This document shows, in pieces, positions 16,847-25,057 of a stretch of 64,000 bases of DNA; the first letter of the stretch is position 1, and each line of letters starts with the position of its first letter. The DNA is taken from positions 1-64,000 of the forward strand of contig NZ_JABBPN010000007.1 in assembly GCF_012933385.1 (NCBI RefSeq). The letters are read 5' to 3'. A model generated the notes under the pieces. That model ran no database searches, was not told the DNA's origin, and saw nothing but the letters and a program-made list of their open reading frames with translations. Origin of the DNA: Paenibacillus lemnae. GTDB taxonomy: Bacteria > Bacillota > Bacilli > Paenibacillales > Paenibacillaceae. The translations under genes were made by a program, and so were the position numbers.

Positions 16847-19129
16847 TCATTCCCTGACCGGAATCACCGGCAGCAGAAATTGAAAGGTACTTCCTTCCCC
16901 TTCCTGACTCTCTACAAAGATCGAACCACCCATCAGCTCTACCAGCTGTTTGCAGATTGCCAAGCCAAGGCCAGTTCCCCCATATTTGCGGTTAATTCCC
17001 GGATGAAGCTGTGAGAAGGATTTAAACAGCTGGTCCAGCTTGTTTGCAGGGACACCGACACCGGTATCGCTGATCGAGAATTTTAGCGTCAGCTTCCCGT
17101 TTGTATGCTGTGTGACCGGCTCAACCAACAGATGAACCTCTCCTTGTTCAGTAAACTTGACAGCATTGCCGACCAGATTGACCAGAATCTGTTTGATCCG
17201 CTGTGCGTCAGCCTCGACCTTCTCAGGCAGTCCTTCCCCGATATGATAGGAAAGCCGCAGGCCCTTTACTGCAGCCTGCTGCTGGAACAGACCCATAACA
17301 TAATGAATCAGCTCCTGCAGTTCAAAGACAGAGGGCACCAGCTGCATTTTGCCTGCTTCAATTTTGCTGAAATCCAATATATCATTCAGAATCGTGAGCA
17401 GAGAATCGGAACTGTTTCGCAGAATTTCCGCATACGACTGCTGTTCCTCTGTCAAGCCGCTGTCCATCAGCAGATCCGCCATACCGATCATCCCGTTCAT
17501 CGGGGTCCGGATTTCGTGACTCATCATCGCCAGAAATTCAGATTTGGCCTGTGCAGTCCGCTCTGCCGACTCCTTCGCCTTCAAAATTTCTCTCTCTGTT
17601 GTAATATCATGAAAGACCACTACCACTCCCTGAATTTCATCTTTATCAAAAATGGGATTGGTACGGTATTCCACCAGGAAGCTGGATCCGTCTTTACGCC
17701 AGAACACATCTTCCTTAACAATACGTGGATGTCCGTCCTGGAGCGTATTAAATATCGGGCAGTCTTTGAGATCATGATGGAGCCCATCTGCAGTAGTATG
17801 ATGCATCACATCGTGCATGTTCGCTCCTATAAATTCCTCTGTTGTATATCCCAGCATTTTAACAGCTGCAGGGTTCACGAAAATAGCTTTTCCATCCCGG
17901 TCCAAACCGTAGATGCCTTCCATCACGGAATTCAAGATCAAACTATGACGGTCACTAAGCTCCTCCATTTGCTGAAGATGAATAATCCGCTCTGTTATAT
18001 CCAGCGCTATCCCGTATACGCCGACAATGTTTCCGTTAACGATGATGGGTACATTAGTAACATGAATCCGCCGTTCGTCTCCATCTTTACGAATGATGGA
18101 ACATTCATAATATTGGGGTTTGCCCTCTCTGGCCAGATTAAAGTGCGATGCGGTATAAGACAGATCTGAATCCCTTACTAACTGATGAAAGCTCATGGAT
18201 TTCAGTTCCTCTTCCGTATAACCGGTCAGGGCTTCCATCTGCTGATTGACCGACTGGTAGTTCCCTTCCAGATCAAAAGAATATACACTGGACGGATTAT
18301 AATCGAATAGAGATTTATAGCGCTGTTCACTCTCGGCTAGCAGACGCTGCGCCGCCCTTTTCTCTGTAATATCACGGGAAATTGCAACAATCTGCCTGGC
18401 ATTGCCTTCTGTGTCGTAGCTGAAACGACCTGTGCTTTCAAACCAGATGTATCTGCCATTTTTGTGACGGACACGGTAAGTTACAGTGTACACACCTTCG
18501 CTTGTCAAAATTGTCTTAAGATAATCTTCCACTTCATTCAAATCATCCGGATGGTAGTATTCGTAAGCGCTGGTTCCGATCAACTCTCCCGGAGTATACC
18601 CCAGCAGGTTGATACAGGACGGTGATGCATAGGTATAACGCAAAAGCCCCCCCGGTTCATGCATGGAGATAAAATCCAGAGAATGATCTGTAATAATTCT
18701 GAATTTGTTTTCTATCTCCCATAATCGGGATTCTGCCCGTTTTTGCTCAGTAATGTCATGTGATATGCCATATAATCCAACCGTCTCATTGGCAACAATG
18801 ATCGGAACATAGGTAACCTGTGCATTTCGAATTTCACCGCTTTTATGCTTGAACAATATTTCCAGATGCTGCGGACATCCGTTTAATGATTCTTTAATTT
18901 TCTCTGCACGGTTCTCCTCCGTAGCTTCACATATCAAGTCTCCGGGAACCAGCTTCAAAAATTCCTCTCGGCTGTATCCGGTTAATTGCTCAGTAGACCG
19001 GTTTACATCAAGATAAACTCCATCAGTATCCATAATATATATGGCGTCAGGATGGTTTTCATATAAAGACCGGTAAGCGCTGCCCTCGGATATCAATTGC
19101 TCTAAAACCCGGCTTTTTTCATGGCTCAA
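16847..19129 (-). CDS. Cytoplasmic multi-PAS sensor histidine kinase
   Basis: 760 residues without membrane segments. Four PAS units are visible, starting near residues 18, 140, 265 and 390, each with a [19 protein letters not shown] entry and a [11 protein letters not shown] loop; PAC segments between them include [16 protein letters not shown] HisKA domain follows with phospho-acceptor His538 ([12 protein letters not shown]) and then an HATPase domain with [17 protein letters not shown] and [19 protein letters not shown]. The start is a TTG with a weak site. No receiver domain is attached; the single-domain receiver gene 310 bases upstream on the same strand is a natural partner, but a terminator lies between. 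Confidence 0.93.
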   Translation of the reverse strand: MSHEKSRVLEQLISEGSAYRSLYENHPDAIYIMDTDGVYLDVNRSTEQLTGYSREEFLKLVPGDLICEATEENRAEKIKESLNGCPQHLEILFKHKSGEIRNAQVTYVPIIVANETVGLYGISHDITEQKRAESRLWEIENKFRIITDHSLDFISMHEPGGLLRYTYASPSCINLLGYTPGELIGTSAYEYYHPDDLNEVEDYLKTILTSEGVYTVTYRVRHKNGRYIWFESTGRFSYDTEGNARQIVAISRDITEKRAAQRLLAESEQRYKSLFDYNPSSVYSFDLEGNYQSVNQQMEALTGYTEEELKSMSFHQLVRDSDLSYTASHFNLAREGKPQYYECSIIRKDGDERRIHVTNVPIIVNGNIVGVYGIALDITERIIHLQQMEELSDRHSLILNSVMEGIYGLDRDGKAIFVNPAAVKMLGYTTEEFIGANMHDVMHHTTADGLHHDLKDCPIFNTLQDGHPRIVKEDVFWRKDGSSFLVEYRTNPIFDKDEIQGVVVVFHDITTEREILKAKESAERTAQAKSEFLAMMSHEIRTPMNGMIGMADLLMDSGLTEEQQSYAEILRNSSDSLLTILNDILDFSKIEAGKMQLVPSVFELQELIHYVMGLFQQQAAVKGLRLSYHIGEGLPEKVEADAQRIKQILVNLVGNAVKFTEQGEVHLLVEPVTQHTNGKLTLKFSISDTGVGVPANKLDQLFKSFSQLHPGINRKYGGTGLGLAICKQLVELMGGSIFVESQEGEGSTFQFLLPVIPVRE

Positions 19130-19229
19130 CTCAGCTTCATTCCTCTCCGAAGTATTACCATAGAGAATATAACATATTTTGTGATCTTTATCGCTGGAAA
19201 AACATCATAATTCCTTCCAAAAAATAAAA

Positions 19230-19254
19230 CATACCCCTTTTCAGAAAAGGTATG
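19230..19254 (-). terminator. Hairpin with T-run, second terminator after the receiver gene
   Basis: Arms CATACC...GGTATG with an internal CCTTTT/AAAAGG pairing; on the minus strand it is followed by TTTTATTTTTT. Confidence 0.65.
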
Positions 19255-19358
19255 CTCTATTTATATACTCATTTAACATTACACGAATTTAACGCCAAAT
19301 AAACTTCTTTTAAATACCTGCCGCCACAAGATTAAGAATCCTGTGCCGGACAGCAAAA

Positions 19359-19378
19359 AGAACGGTTTGCACCGTTCT
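19359..19378 (-). terminator. Terminator after the receiver gene
   Basis: AGAACGGT-TTGC-ACCGTTCT, 8-bp perfect stem followed on the minus strand by TTTTT. It lies 60 bases past the stop of the single-domain receiver gene. Confidence 0.75.
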
Positions 19379-19438
19379 CTACTGTATCTATCAGCCTTTG
19401 CGGCCGCTATGTTGTTAGCTCCTGCCTCACTCGCCGTA

Positions 19439-19828
19439 TTAACTCAGTTCTGCTTCCTCGCTTGCAAGCAACTGCTCCAACAGTTTCATAAACTGTACCG
19501 CACGGATCGGTTTGGTCACATATTCTGTGAACCCCGCTTCTAGTCCGCGTTCAATATCGGCTTTTTCAGCAAATGAGCTTAGTGCGATAACGGGAATAGT
19601 ACAGGTTTGTTCGTGCTGCTTCAAGCGTTCCAAAGCTTCAAATCCATTGATTCCCGGGAGCTGGATATCCATAATAATCAAATCAATCCGCTCCGTTAAG
19701 GCAATCTCGATTCCTTCTTCCGCCGTGACCGCTTCTCTGAGCACAACACCCTGCAGTCTTTTGATGACATGACGCATCACCTGCATATTCAACCGGTTAT
19801 CCTCGACACATAGCACGCTCAAAGTCAA
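19439..19828 (-). CDS. Single-domain response regulator (receiver)
   Basis: 129 residues consisting only of a CheY-like receiver. The acidic pair (CVEDN), phospho-acceptor Asp54 (IIMDIQLPG), the Ser/Thr switch (ALSSFA) and the conserved Lys (VTKPI) are all present, so it should be phosphorylatable. The start is TTG at 19828, eight bases after GGAGGAGG. Receivers of this form (DivK/Spo0F-like) relay phosphate or control a partner protein. The multi-PAS kinase encoded just downstream is the likely phosphodonor by proximity. Confidence 0.9.
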   Translation of the reverse strand: MTLSVLCVEDNRLNMQVMRHVIKRLQGVVLREAVTAEEGIEIALTERIDLIIMDIQLPGINGFEALERLKQHEQTCTIPVIALSSFAEKADIERGLEAGFTEYVTKPIRAVQFMKLLEQLLASEEAELS

Positions 19829-19857
19829 ATCATCAACCTCCTCCTAAACAGAAAAAA

Positions 19858-19889
19858 GCCAAAAAGAACCTGTTAGGCTCTTTTTTGGC
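19858..19889 (-). terminator. Terminator of the DUF2294 gene
   Basis: Imperfect 14-bp inverted repeat (arms 19858-19870 and 19876-19889) followed by six T on the minus strand. It stands between the DUF2294 gene and the receiver gene. Confidence 0.75.
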
Positions 19890-19961
19890 TCATAGCCGAT
19901 CCATTTTAAGAAATGTCCGGACGATTACCACCAAAATTTCAAATCTATGTCATCATGCATT

Positions 19962-20636
19962 TCAGTCAAAGATGTAAGCTGCAATCCCTTTGTCCCTCGT
20001 AAAATCCCAATCTACATAAACATCCGCCAGTTCTTTACCAACAAGTTCGCCTATTCGGATATCCTGTCCGAATACTCTCTTCTCAAGTTTACGCTTGGTA
20101 GTCTTGAGAACATCCTGGTAACCGAGATCAATCAATTCCTTCTCCAAAAGAATGAGAATGCCTTCGCGGACGATAATGAGAGTCCGGGGATTGATCCACC
20201 AGGAATGGATGCGTTCCGGGAGCTTCTGCACCCGTGCTGTGAGCTGTGCGACCTGGGCGTGAACTTCGGCTTGTCCGTCATAGGGTGGAGAAAAGTGAAA
20301 GGAGTTTTTAAATAATCCGACAATGATGCCTGTAGCATTATGAAGGCCCCAGTCATAATACATCTCTTCCACCTCAATACCTGTTTCAAGCTTCAGATAA
20401 TGTGTTAATTCAGGTAGAAGGGATTTCATAAGCAATTCCCGGGTATAGCGAAATGCCTTTTCTTCCTCTTTACTAAGCAGAAATTTCTCAACTGGACCAA
20501 TAAAATTCCGGATGTGCAGGGTTATGCATTGTTCACCGATTGAAACATATACGGATTCCGGACCCTTACCGAAACGATCCCTTAACAGCTTTCCCGTGAA
20601 GCTGGCAATCTGGTTGATTAAGGACTGGGTAATCAA
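19962..20636 (-). CDS. Protein with two DUF2294 (MpsC-like) domains
   Basis: 224 residues made of two copies of a DUF2294 unit. The first covers about 1-115 (SFTGKLLRDRFGKGPESVYVSI, then DWGLHNATGIIVG) and the second about 120-224 (ILILLEKELIDLGYQDVLKTTKRKLEKRV in outline, then DWDFTRDKGIAAYIFD). Both end with the same D-W-x-x-x-x-x-x-G-I pattern. Single-domain relatives of about 110-120 residues are common; Na+-dependent membrane-potential protein MpsC has been assigned to this family. TTG start with TAGGAGTG before it. Stand-alone gene with its own terminator. Confidence 0.8.
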   Translation of the reverse strand: MITQSLINQIASFTGKLLRDRFGKGPESVYVSIGEQCITLHIRNFIGPVEKFLLSKEEEKAFRYTRELLMKSLLPELTHYLKLETGIEVEEMYYDWGLHNATGIIVGLFKNSFHFSPPYDGQAEVHAQVAQLTARVQKLPERIHSWWINPRTLIIVREGILILLEKELIDLGYQDVLKTTKRKLEKRVFGQDIRIGELVGKELADVYVDWDFTRDKGIAAYIFD

Positions 20637-20776
20637 TATTTCACTCCTACTGACAAGATACCATAAATATATGAAGTCTCACTATCTATTGTAACGCTTA
20701 TTGATGAGAATACAACCAATTGATTCAGTTTACTATAAATAAATAATAAAATACATGTTTTTTTGTACCATAAAAC

Positions 20777-20805
20777 AATCCCCGGCCCAAATATGACCGG
20801 GGATT
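20777..20805 (-). terminator. Terminator of the ccpN-ppsR-glpX operon
   Basis: AATCCCCGG ... CCGGGGATT, 9-bp perfect stem with an 11-base loop, six bases past the glpX stop; followed on the minus strand by GTTTTATGG. Confidence 0.7.
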
Positions 20806-20811
20806 TCTGAT

Positions 20812-21789
20812 TTAAGAGGAAACAGCTGCGTATATTGGATGAACGGATGGTTTTAATGTGTGGATACTGCGTATATAACGGACGGTTCGTGTGGACGAGT
20901 ACATGATGACAGAATGCGTTTCGGCACGGCCCCGTGGAAGGAATCTTACACCCGGAAGAAAGTCTCCGGGGGTAACCCCGGTAGCGATGAACAGCACACC
21001 TTCTTTGCCGACCATATCTTCCATCCTTAACATCTGAGACGGGTTTTGAAGGCCCATGTTCTGGCAGCGCAGAACATCTTGCCGGCTCCCAGGAATCAGC
21101 TTGCCCTGTATTTCACCGCCCAGACATTGCAATGCGGCTGCAGCCAGGACACCTTCCGGAGCCCCCCCTGATCCGACATACAAGTCAACACCACTGTCCG
21201 TACACGTGTCTATAGCTCCCATCACATCGCCATGGCTCAGCAGCTTAATTCGTACGCCTGATGTTCTCAGAGCTGAAATCATCGGCTGATGCCGTTCCCG
21301 GTCCAGAATGGAGACCGTAATCTCTGATAAGGATTTACCTAGTATGCGGGAGGTTTTCGCGAGAGTTTCTTCGATAGGATCCTCCAGGCTCAGCTGTCCG
21401 GCAAGTGCTGGACCAACCGCGAGCTTATGCATGTAAATATCTGGAGCATGCAGCAAACTTCCCTGTGGTGCGGCAGCGATCACAGAAATAGCATTGTTCA
21501 AACCGTTAGCCACCGTCTCTGTTCCCTCCAGCGGATCTACAGCAATGTCCATCCGCGGCCCTTTTCTGCTGCCAATACGCTCTCCAATATACAGCATCGG
21601 CGCTTCATCCATTTCTCCTTCACCAATCACCACAACGCCATCCATCGCAACGGTATCGAAGTGCTGTCTCATGGCGGTGGTGGCTGCTCCATCTGCGCTG
21701 TTTTTGTCTCCCCTGCCCGTCCAACGGGCCGACTCCAGTGCTGCTTCCTCTGCTACCCTTACCAGATCTAGTGCCAGTTGACTCTCCAC
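20812..21789 (-). CDS. glpX: Class II fructose-1,6-bisphosphatase
   Basis: GlpX-type fructose-1,6-bisphosphatase, the gluconeogenic enzyme making fructose 6-phosphate. The lithium-sensitive phosphatase signature is clear: DGVVVIGEGEMDEAPMLYIGE and MDIAVDPLEGTE, which hold metal and substrate ligands, and later GSGGAPEGVLAAAAL. GTG at 21789 (ESQLALDLVRVAEEAAL) is preferred because GGGGAGGG lies seven bases before it and it gives 325 residues, normal for the family; a longer frame would run into the preceding gene. Last gene of the operon with the SR1P-like gene, ccpN and the PEP-synthase-type regulator gene. Confidence 0.95.
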   Translation of the reverse strand: MESQLALDLVRVAEEAALESARWTGRGDKNSADGAATTAMRQHFDTVAMDGVVVIGEGEMDEAPMLYIGERIGSRKGPRMDIAVDPLEGTETVANGLNNAISVIAAAPQGSLLHAPDIYMHKLAVGPALAGQLSLEDPIEETLAKTSRILGKSLSEITVSILDRERHQPMISALRTSGVRIKLLSHGDVMGAIDTCTDSGVDLYVGSGGAPEGVLAAAALQCLGGEIQGKLIPGSRQDVLRCQNMGLQNPSQMLRMEDMVGKEGVLFIATGVTPGDFLPGVRFLPRGRAETHSVIMYSSTRTVRYIRSIHTLKPSVHPIYAAVSS

Positions 21790-21808
21790 TATAAATCCCT
21801 CCCCAGCT

Positions 21809-22639
21809 TTATATTTTTGAAGTACTTCCTTCATGATTGAGTGAGCTAATAATTAATCCAGCCGTTTCTTCGATCGCTTTATCCGTGACATCAATAACAG
21901 GACATTGCAATTGACGAAACAGATTGTGGGCATACTGCAGCTCTTCCTGAATACGGTCGAGTGCCGTATACTGCACTTCATTCGGCAGTCCCATCACCTT
22001 CAACCGCTCTGTTCGAATTTTGAGCAGATGATGTGCATCCATGGTTAGACCGAACACTTTGCCAGTTGTGACTTCTGCCAGCTGTGATGGAATCGAAATT
22101 TCCGGAACGATCGGATAATTCACGGTTTTATACCCTTTATGAGCAAGAAACATGGATAACGGTGTCTTGGAGATCCGGGAAACACCCAGCAGAACAACAT
22201 CTGCTTTCAGAATCGCACCCACATCTTTTCCGTCATCGTACTGCACCGCGAATTCCATCGCTTCCACCCGGCGAAAGTAGCTGTCATCCAGCCGGTGAAG
22301 CAGTCCCGGCATCCGCTTAGGATAGTCATTGAAGGTGTCAGCAATCGCCTGCATCATCGGCCCCATAATATCTACTGCACGTACATTCAGGCGAACTGCT
22401 TCTTCACGGATCACTTCACGCAGTTCCGGTTGAACCAGTGTATACGCGATCACCCCGTTTTTACTGGAAACTTCCTTCATGATCTGTACCACTTCATCTT
22501 CATCTCGTACATTCATATACCGCTTTACTTCAGCATGTTCGAGCTCAAACTGGCGAAGAGCTGCTTGAACGACTGCCTCAGCCGTTTCGCCAATTGAATC
22601 CGAGCATATTGCAATAAAATGAGCTGGTGACTGATTCAT
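21809..22639 (-). CDS. Pyruvate,water/phosphate dikinase regulatory protein (DUF299, YqfL-like)
   Basis: Bifunctional serine/threonine kinase and Pi-dependent phosphorylase of the PEP synthase/PPDK regulatory family (276 residues). Marks are ICSDSIGETAE at the N terminus, the P-loop GVSRISKTPLSMFLAHKG and NYPIVPEI. Relatives switch PEP-forming dikinases on and off by phosphorylating an active-site Thr. In Bacillus subtilis yqfL lies next to ccpN and is reported to influence CcpN activity; the same pairing is seen here with 13 bases between stop and start. It is 19 bases before glpX, so it is part of the gluconeogenic operon. Confidence 0.93.
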   Translation of the reverse strand: MNQSPAHFIAICSDSIGETAEAVVQAALRQFELEHAEVKRYMNVRDEDEVVQIMKEVSSKNGVIAYTLVQPELREVIREEAVRLNVRAVDIMGPMMQAIADTFNDYPKRMPGLLHRLDDSYFRRVEAMEFAVQYDDGKDVGAILKADVVLLGVSRISKTPLSMFLAHKGYKTVNYPIVPEISIPSQLAEVTTGKVFGLTMDAHHLLKIRTERLKVMGLPNEVQYTALDRIQEELQYAHNLFRQLQCPVIDVTDKAIEETAGLIISSLNHEGSTSKI

Positions 22640-22652
22640 CCCATTCCTCCCA

Positions 22653-23291
22653 CTACTCTTCTGAGACCATATCGAGCAACATTTTGATAATATTCGTTTT
22701 CGTTATGCGGCCCACTACTTTCCAGGCATCCGGGTTATCATCCTCAGATTTAATGACCACAGGCAGGCTGTCAATTTGGTGGCCGATGATCTTTCGTGCT
22801 GCCTCCAGAACCGTATCCTCCGGCTGTACAGTGGTCACATTGGCACGCCGGGTCATGATCAGGCTGACTGGCATGGACGAAGCTGTTGGATTGCCGAGCG
22901 TTACTTTCAGGAGGTCTTTCCGGGAGACGATTCCGGCGAGATGTCCGTCCGCATCGGTAACGATCAGGTTCCCTACATTTTCTAAAAACAGGGATACAAC
23001 GGCTTCATGAATCGTTGTCGTCTCCCGGATAATGATGGGAGCACCATGCAGATCTCCTACCTTCATTTCTAACAGCCCTAATTTTTGTTCCCGCTCTGCC
23101 GTACCGCGATTACCCAGAAAATAACCCACTTTCGGTTTGGCATCAATATAATCCAGAATCACCAGCTTCGACAGGTCAGTACGCAGCGTGGCACGGCTTA
23201 CATTCAGCATCTCCGCAATCTGGTCCCCGGTAATGGGAGCGTGCTTCTTTACGACATTAACAATTTCCATCTGTCTGGCTGTCAGTTCGAT
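22653..23291 (-). CDS. ccpN: CcpN-like transcriptional repressor (HTH plus CBS pair)
   Basis: Winged-helix repressor with two CBS domains, like CcpN of Bacillus, which represses gluconeogenic genes (gapB, pckA) and the SR1 RNA in glycolytic conditions. The HTH covers ELTARQMEIVNVVKKHAPITGDQIAEML and NVSRATLRTDLSKL; CBS units follow (IHEAVVSLFLENVGNLIVTDADG, GIVSRKDLLKVTLG, and DTVLEAARKIIGHQIDSLPVV in outline). The frame is open upstream to 23402 and an in-frame ATG occurs at 23330, but those would overlap the SR1P-like gene. AGGAGGGG ends at 23297, so the best placed codon is ATC at 23291 (MELTARQ...), an atypical start two bases after the preceding stop. Confidence 0.9.
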   Translation of the reverse strand: MELTARQMEIVNVVKKHAPITGDQIAEMLNVSRATLRTDLSKLVILDYIDAKPKVGYFLGNRGTAEREQKLGLLEMKVGDLHGAPIIIRETTTIHEAVVSLFLENVGNLIVTDADGHLAGIVSRKDLLKVTLGNPTASSMPVSLIMTRRANVTTVQPEDTVLEAARKIIGHQIDSLPVVIKSEDDNPDAWKVVGRITKTNIIKMLLDMVSEE

Positions 23292-23293
23292 GT

Positions 23294-23476
23294 TTACCCC
23301 TCCTGTACAAACGTCTTCACCGCTCCACATGATCCTATTCCGCAGTATCCGTGAATGATTTTCACCCCGTTCGTAGGCAGCGAGCCGATCCACTTGCCGC
23401 ATTTGGAGCAGATCACCTGCCCTAAATCATGGTTTACTCCCTTTACCTGTCCTGTATCGCTGGATAGCTTCTCCAT
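23294..23476 (-). CDS. SR1P-like GapA-binding peptide, first copy
   Basis: 60-residue protein. Residues about 17-52 align in memory with SR1P of Bacillus subtilis, the 39-residue peptide encoded by SR1 RNA that binds glyceraldehyde-3-phosphate dehydrogenase GapA: LGQVICSKCGKWI, then GVKIIHGYCG, matching the G-x-I/V-V/I-CxxC ... V-x-x-I/L-Y/H-G-x-C layout. The four Cys could bind metal. AAGGAGGAG lies six bases before the ATG. It is the first gene of an operon; its TAA is two bases before the presumed ccpN start. In Bacillus SR1 is a CcpN target, so joining the two in one transcript is notable. Confidence 0.8.
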   Translation of the reverse strand: MEKLSSDTGQVKGVNHDLGQVICSKCGKWIGSLPTNGVKIIHGYCGIGSCGAVKTFVQEG

Positions 23477-23530
23477 GATTTCTCCTCCTTAACGGATTTT
23501 AATAATCATATTAAAAATAACATTTGCTAT

Positions 23531-23559
23531 ATAATACGTCATATATATTTAATATGCAA
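23531..23559 (-). promoter_or_regulatory. Candidate promoter with CcpN-like box before the SR1P-ccpN operon
   Basis: Minus strand TTGCAT (23554-23559), 17-base spacer, TATTAT (23531-23536). TATGACGTATT (23533-23543) overlaps the -10 and matches the reported CcpN operator TRTGHYATAYW at 10 of 11 positions. Autoregulation of the operon by CcpN is inferred from this. Confidence 0.45.
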
Positions 23560-23614
23560 CATTATTTAACCTGATTTTAAAAATAAAAACGTGTTTTTCC
23601 TGTATTTGCCCATT

Positions 23615-23650
23615 AAAAAGACGTACGGCTCGACTGCCGTACGTCTTTTT
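23615..23650. terminator. Terminator of the second SR1P-like gene
   Basis: Perfect 15-bp inverted repeat with core AAGACGTACGGC, six-base loop, flanked by A-run and T-run. It lies 15 bases past the stop of the 23665-23847 gene and separates it from the SR1P-ccpN operon. Confidence 0.92.
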
Positions 23651-23664
23651 ATTCCGCTGCTGTT

Positions 23665-23847
23665 TTACCACTCTTCCGAAATTCGGCTTTTGCACTCTTC
23701 CCGTCCGCATTGACTGTGAAAAATTTTTACTCCGTCCGTGGGCAGTGTATCAATCAGTTCATCACAACCGGCGCAGATCACCAGCCCCATATCCTTAGTT
23801 GGGTCGCCTTGGCTCTGCATCCCATCCAGGCCTGTTAGCGTTTTCAT
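23665..23847 (-). CDS. SR1P-like GapA-binding peptide, second copy
   Basis: 60-residue paralogue of the protein at 23294-23476. The shared core reads MGLVICAGCDELI, then LPTDGVKIFHSQCG and C, against LGQVICSKCGKWI and LPTNGVKIIHGYCG in the other copy. The N-terminal 19 residues differ between the copies. GGGAGGAACG precedes the ATG. A strong terminator follows at once, so it is a single-gene transcript of about 250 nt, similar in scale to the Bacillus SR1 dual-function RNA. Assignment to the SR1P family is by remembered pattern (CxxC, VKI, late Cys pair). Confidence 0.78.
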   Translation of the reverse strand: MKTLTGLDGMQSQGDPTKDMGLVICAGCDELIDTLPTDGVKIFHSQCGREECKSRISEEW

Positions 23848-23996
23848 AACGTTCCTCCCTGGTTTTCGATTTGCGCTTGCTTATTTAATTATATTTTGGT
23901 GTAAATCATCTTATGCGAATATATTTGCAACCATGTTGAAATTCCGCAAGTATATCTCTAATGGAAAAAGAAAGATACATAAACGGAGGAATGACA

Positions 23997-24968
23997 TTGA
24001 AACAGCTGACTCAAATGATCAAAAAGGGCAATACCTCATCCGGAATTGCTGCTCTGGGCAACACGGTTCTTGCAATCATCAAAGCCATCGCGGCAAGCAT
24101 CAGCGGCAGCGGAACGATGTTTGCCTCGGCTATGCATTCGGTAGCGGATGCAATCAATCAAGGCTTTGTGTTTATTGGCAGTGTGCTTGCCGAGAAAAAA
24201 CCGACCAAAAAATTTCCGACCGGTTTCGGAAGAGTCATCAACCTCTTCTGTATGGTAGCTGTCATTGTGGTTACCGTCATGGCTTATGAGACGATTCTCA
24301 AAGGCTTCAAGCTTCTGAAACATCCCGAGGACTCCACCAATTTCTTGCTGAACTTTATCGTTCTTCTTATTGCGGTTCTTATTGACGGCTCCATTCTGTT
24401 TAAGGCGATGAAAGAAATTGTAAAGGAGACCAAAGCAGACAGGACCGGAACAAGCCTAATCGCAGCAGCGTTCAAGAACGCCCGGCGTGCTGCCCCTCCT
24501 ACGCGGCTGGTCTTTTATGAAGATATTGTTGCTACGCTTGGCGCACTGCTAGCACTGATTGCGGTCATCTTCGCTAATTTCTCAGATTTCAACCTGTTAG
24601 ACGGGATCGCTACCATTCTTATCGGTTTCCTTATGGTTGGTGTAGCTTACAAGGTCGGTTACGATAATATGGTGGGATTGATCGGTGTTGCAGCGCCCCA
24701 AGATGTGGAGGAGAAGGTATCCGGTCTGATTTTATCCGATCGTGATGTGACCGATATCAGTCGGCTGCGCATACTACAGGAGGGCCGTACGTATCATGTG
24801 GAAGCCAACATCGAGCTTCGTAAAGGGATGACCCTCGAAGAAGCTACCCAGTCTAAGACACGGATTGCTGCAAAATTGATGTCTGACACTGATATTTCAG
24901 ATGTGGTGCTGGGCGTCATTGAAGATGATGGCGTTAGACTATGGAATCCCAAATACGATCTGGAATAG
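23997..24968 (+). CDS. Cation diffusion facilitator family transporter
   Basis: CDF exporter of divalent metal ions with six membrane segments (323 residues). The second helix holds MHSVADAINQ with His and Asp at metal-site positions, and the fifth holds FYEDIVATLGALLALIAV; the C-terminal cytoplasmic domain (VSGLILSDRDVTDISRLRI, HVEANIELRKGMTLEEA) has the metallochaperone-like fold of the family. TTG at 23997 is preferred since GGAGGA ends six bases before it; an in-frame ATG at 23961 lacks a site and another at 23991 is too close. The metal is not predictable. Divergent from the second SR1P-like gene. Confidence 0.9.
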   Translation: MKQLTQMIKKGNTSSGIAALGNTVLAIIKAIAASISGSGTMFASAMHSVADAINQGFVFIGSVLAEKKPTKKFPTGFGRVINLFCMVAVIVVTVMAYETILKGFKLLKHPEDSTNFLLNFIVLLIAVLIDGSILFKAMKEIVKETKADRTGTSLIAAAFKNARRAAPPTRLVFYEDIVATLGALLALIAVIFANFSDFNLLDGIATILIGFLMVGVAYKVGYDNMVGLIGVAAPQDVEEKVSGLILSDRDVTDISRLRILQEGRTYHVEANIELRKGMTLEEATQSKTRIAAKLMSDTDISDVVLGVIEDDGVRLWNPKYDLE

Positions 24969-25007
24969 CCAGCTTTCAGTTCGGTAACGAACTTATATTT
25001 TCTTAAA

Positions 25008-25054
25008 AAGGGGTGTCCTTTAGGCCGTTTTACGGCTTAAAGGACACCCCTTTC
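25008..25054. terminator. Bidirectional terminator between CDF and S9 peptidase genes
   Basis: Long inverted repeat with arms containing AAAGGGGTGTCCTTTA and TAAAGGACACCCCTTT, inner GCCG/CGGC pairing, between convergent genes. Confidence 0.92.
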
Positions 25055-25057
25055 AGT

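Larger units (their letters stand above)
19130..19438. other. Intergenic stretch between receiver and PAS kinase genes
   Basis: About 310 bases with no convincing gene. It contains two hairpins (listed separately at 19230-19254 and 19359-19378) and, near 19140-19200, the presumed promoter region of the kinase. The 66-codon frame on the plus strand here has no ribosome site or recognisable product. Confidence 0.6.

Noticed and set aside
23292..23402. N-terminal extension of CcpN
   Set aside because: It would overlap the SR1P-like gene in another frame and adds residues absent from CcpN proteins.
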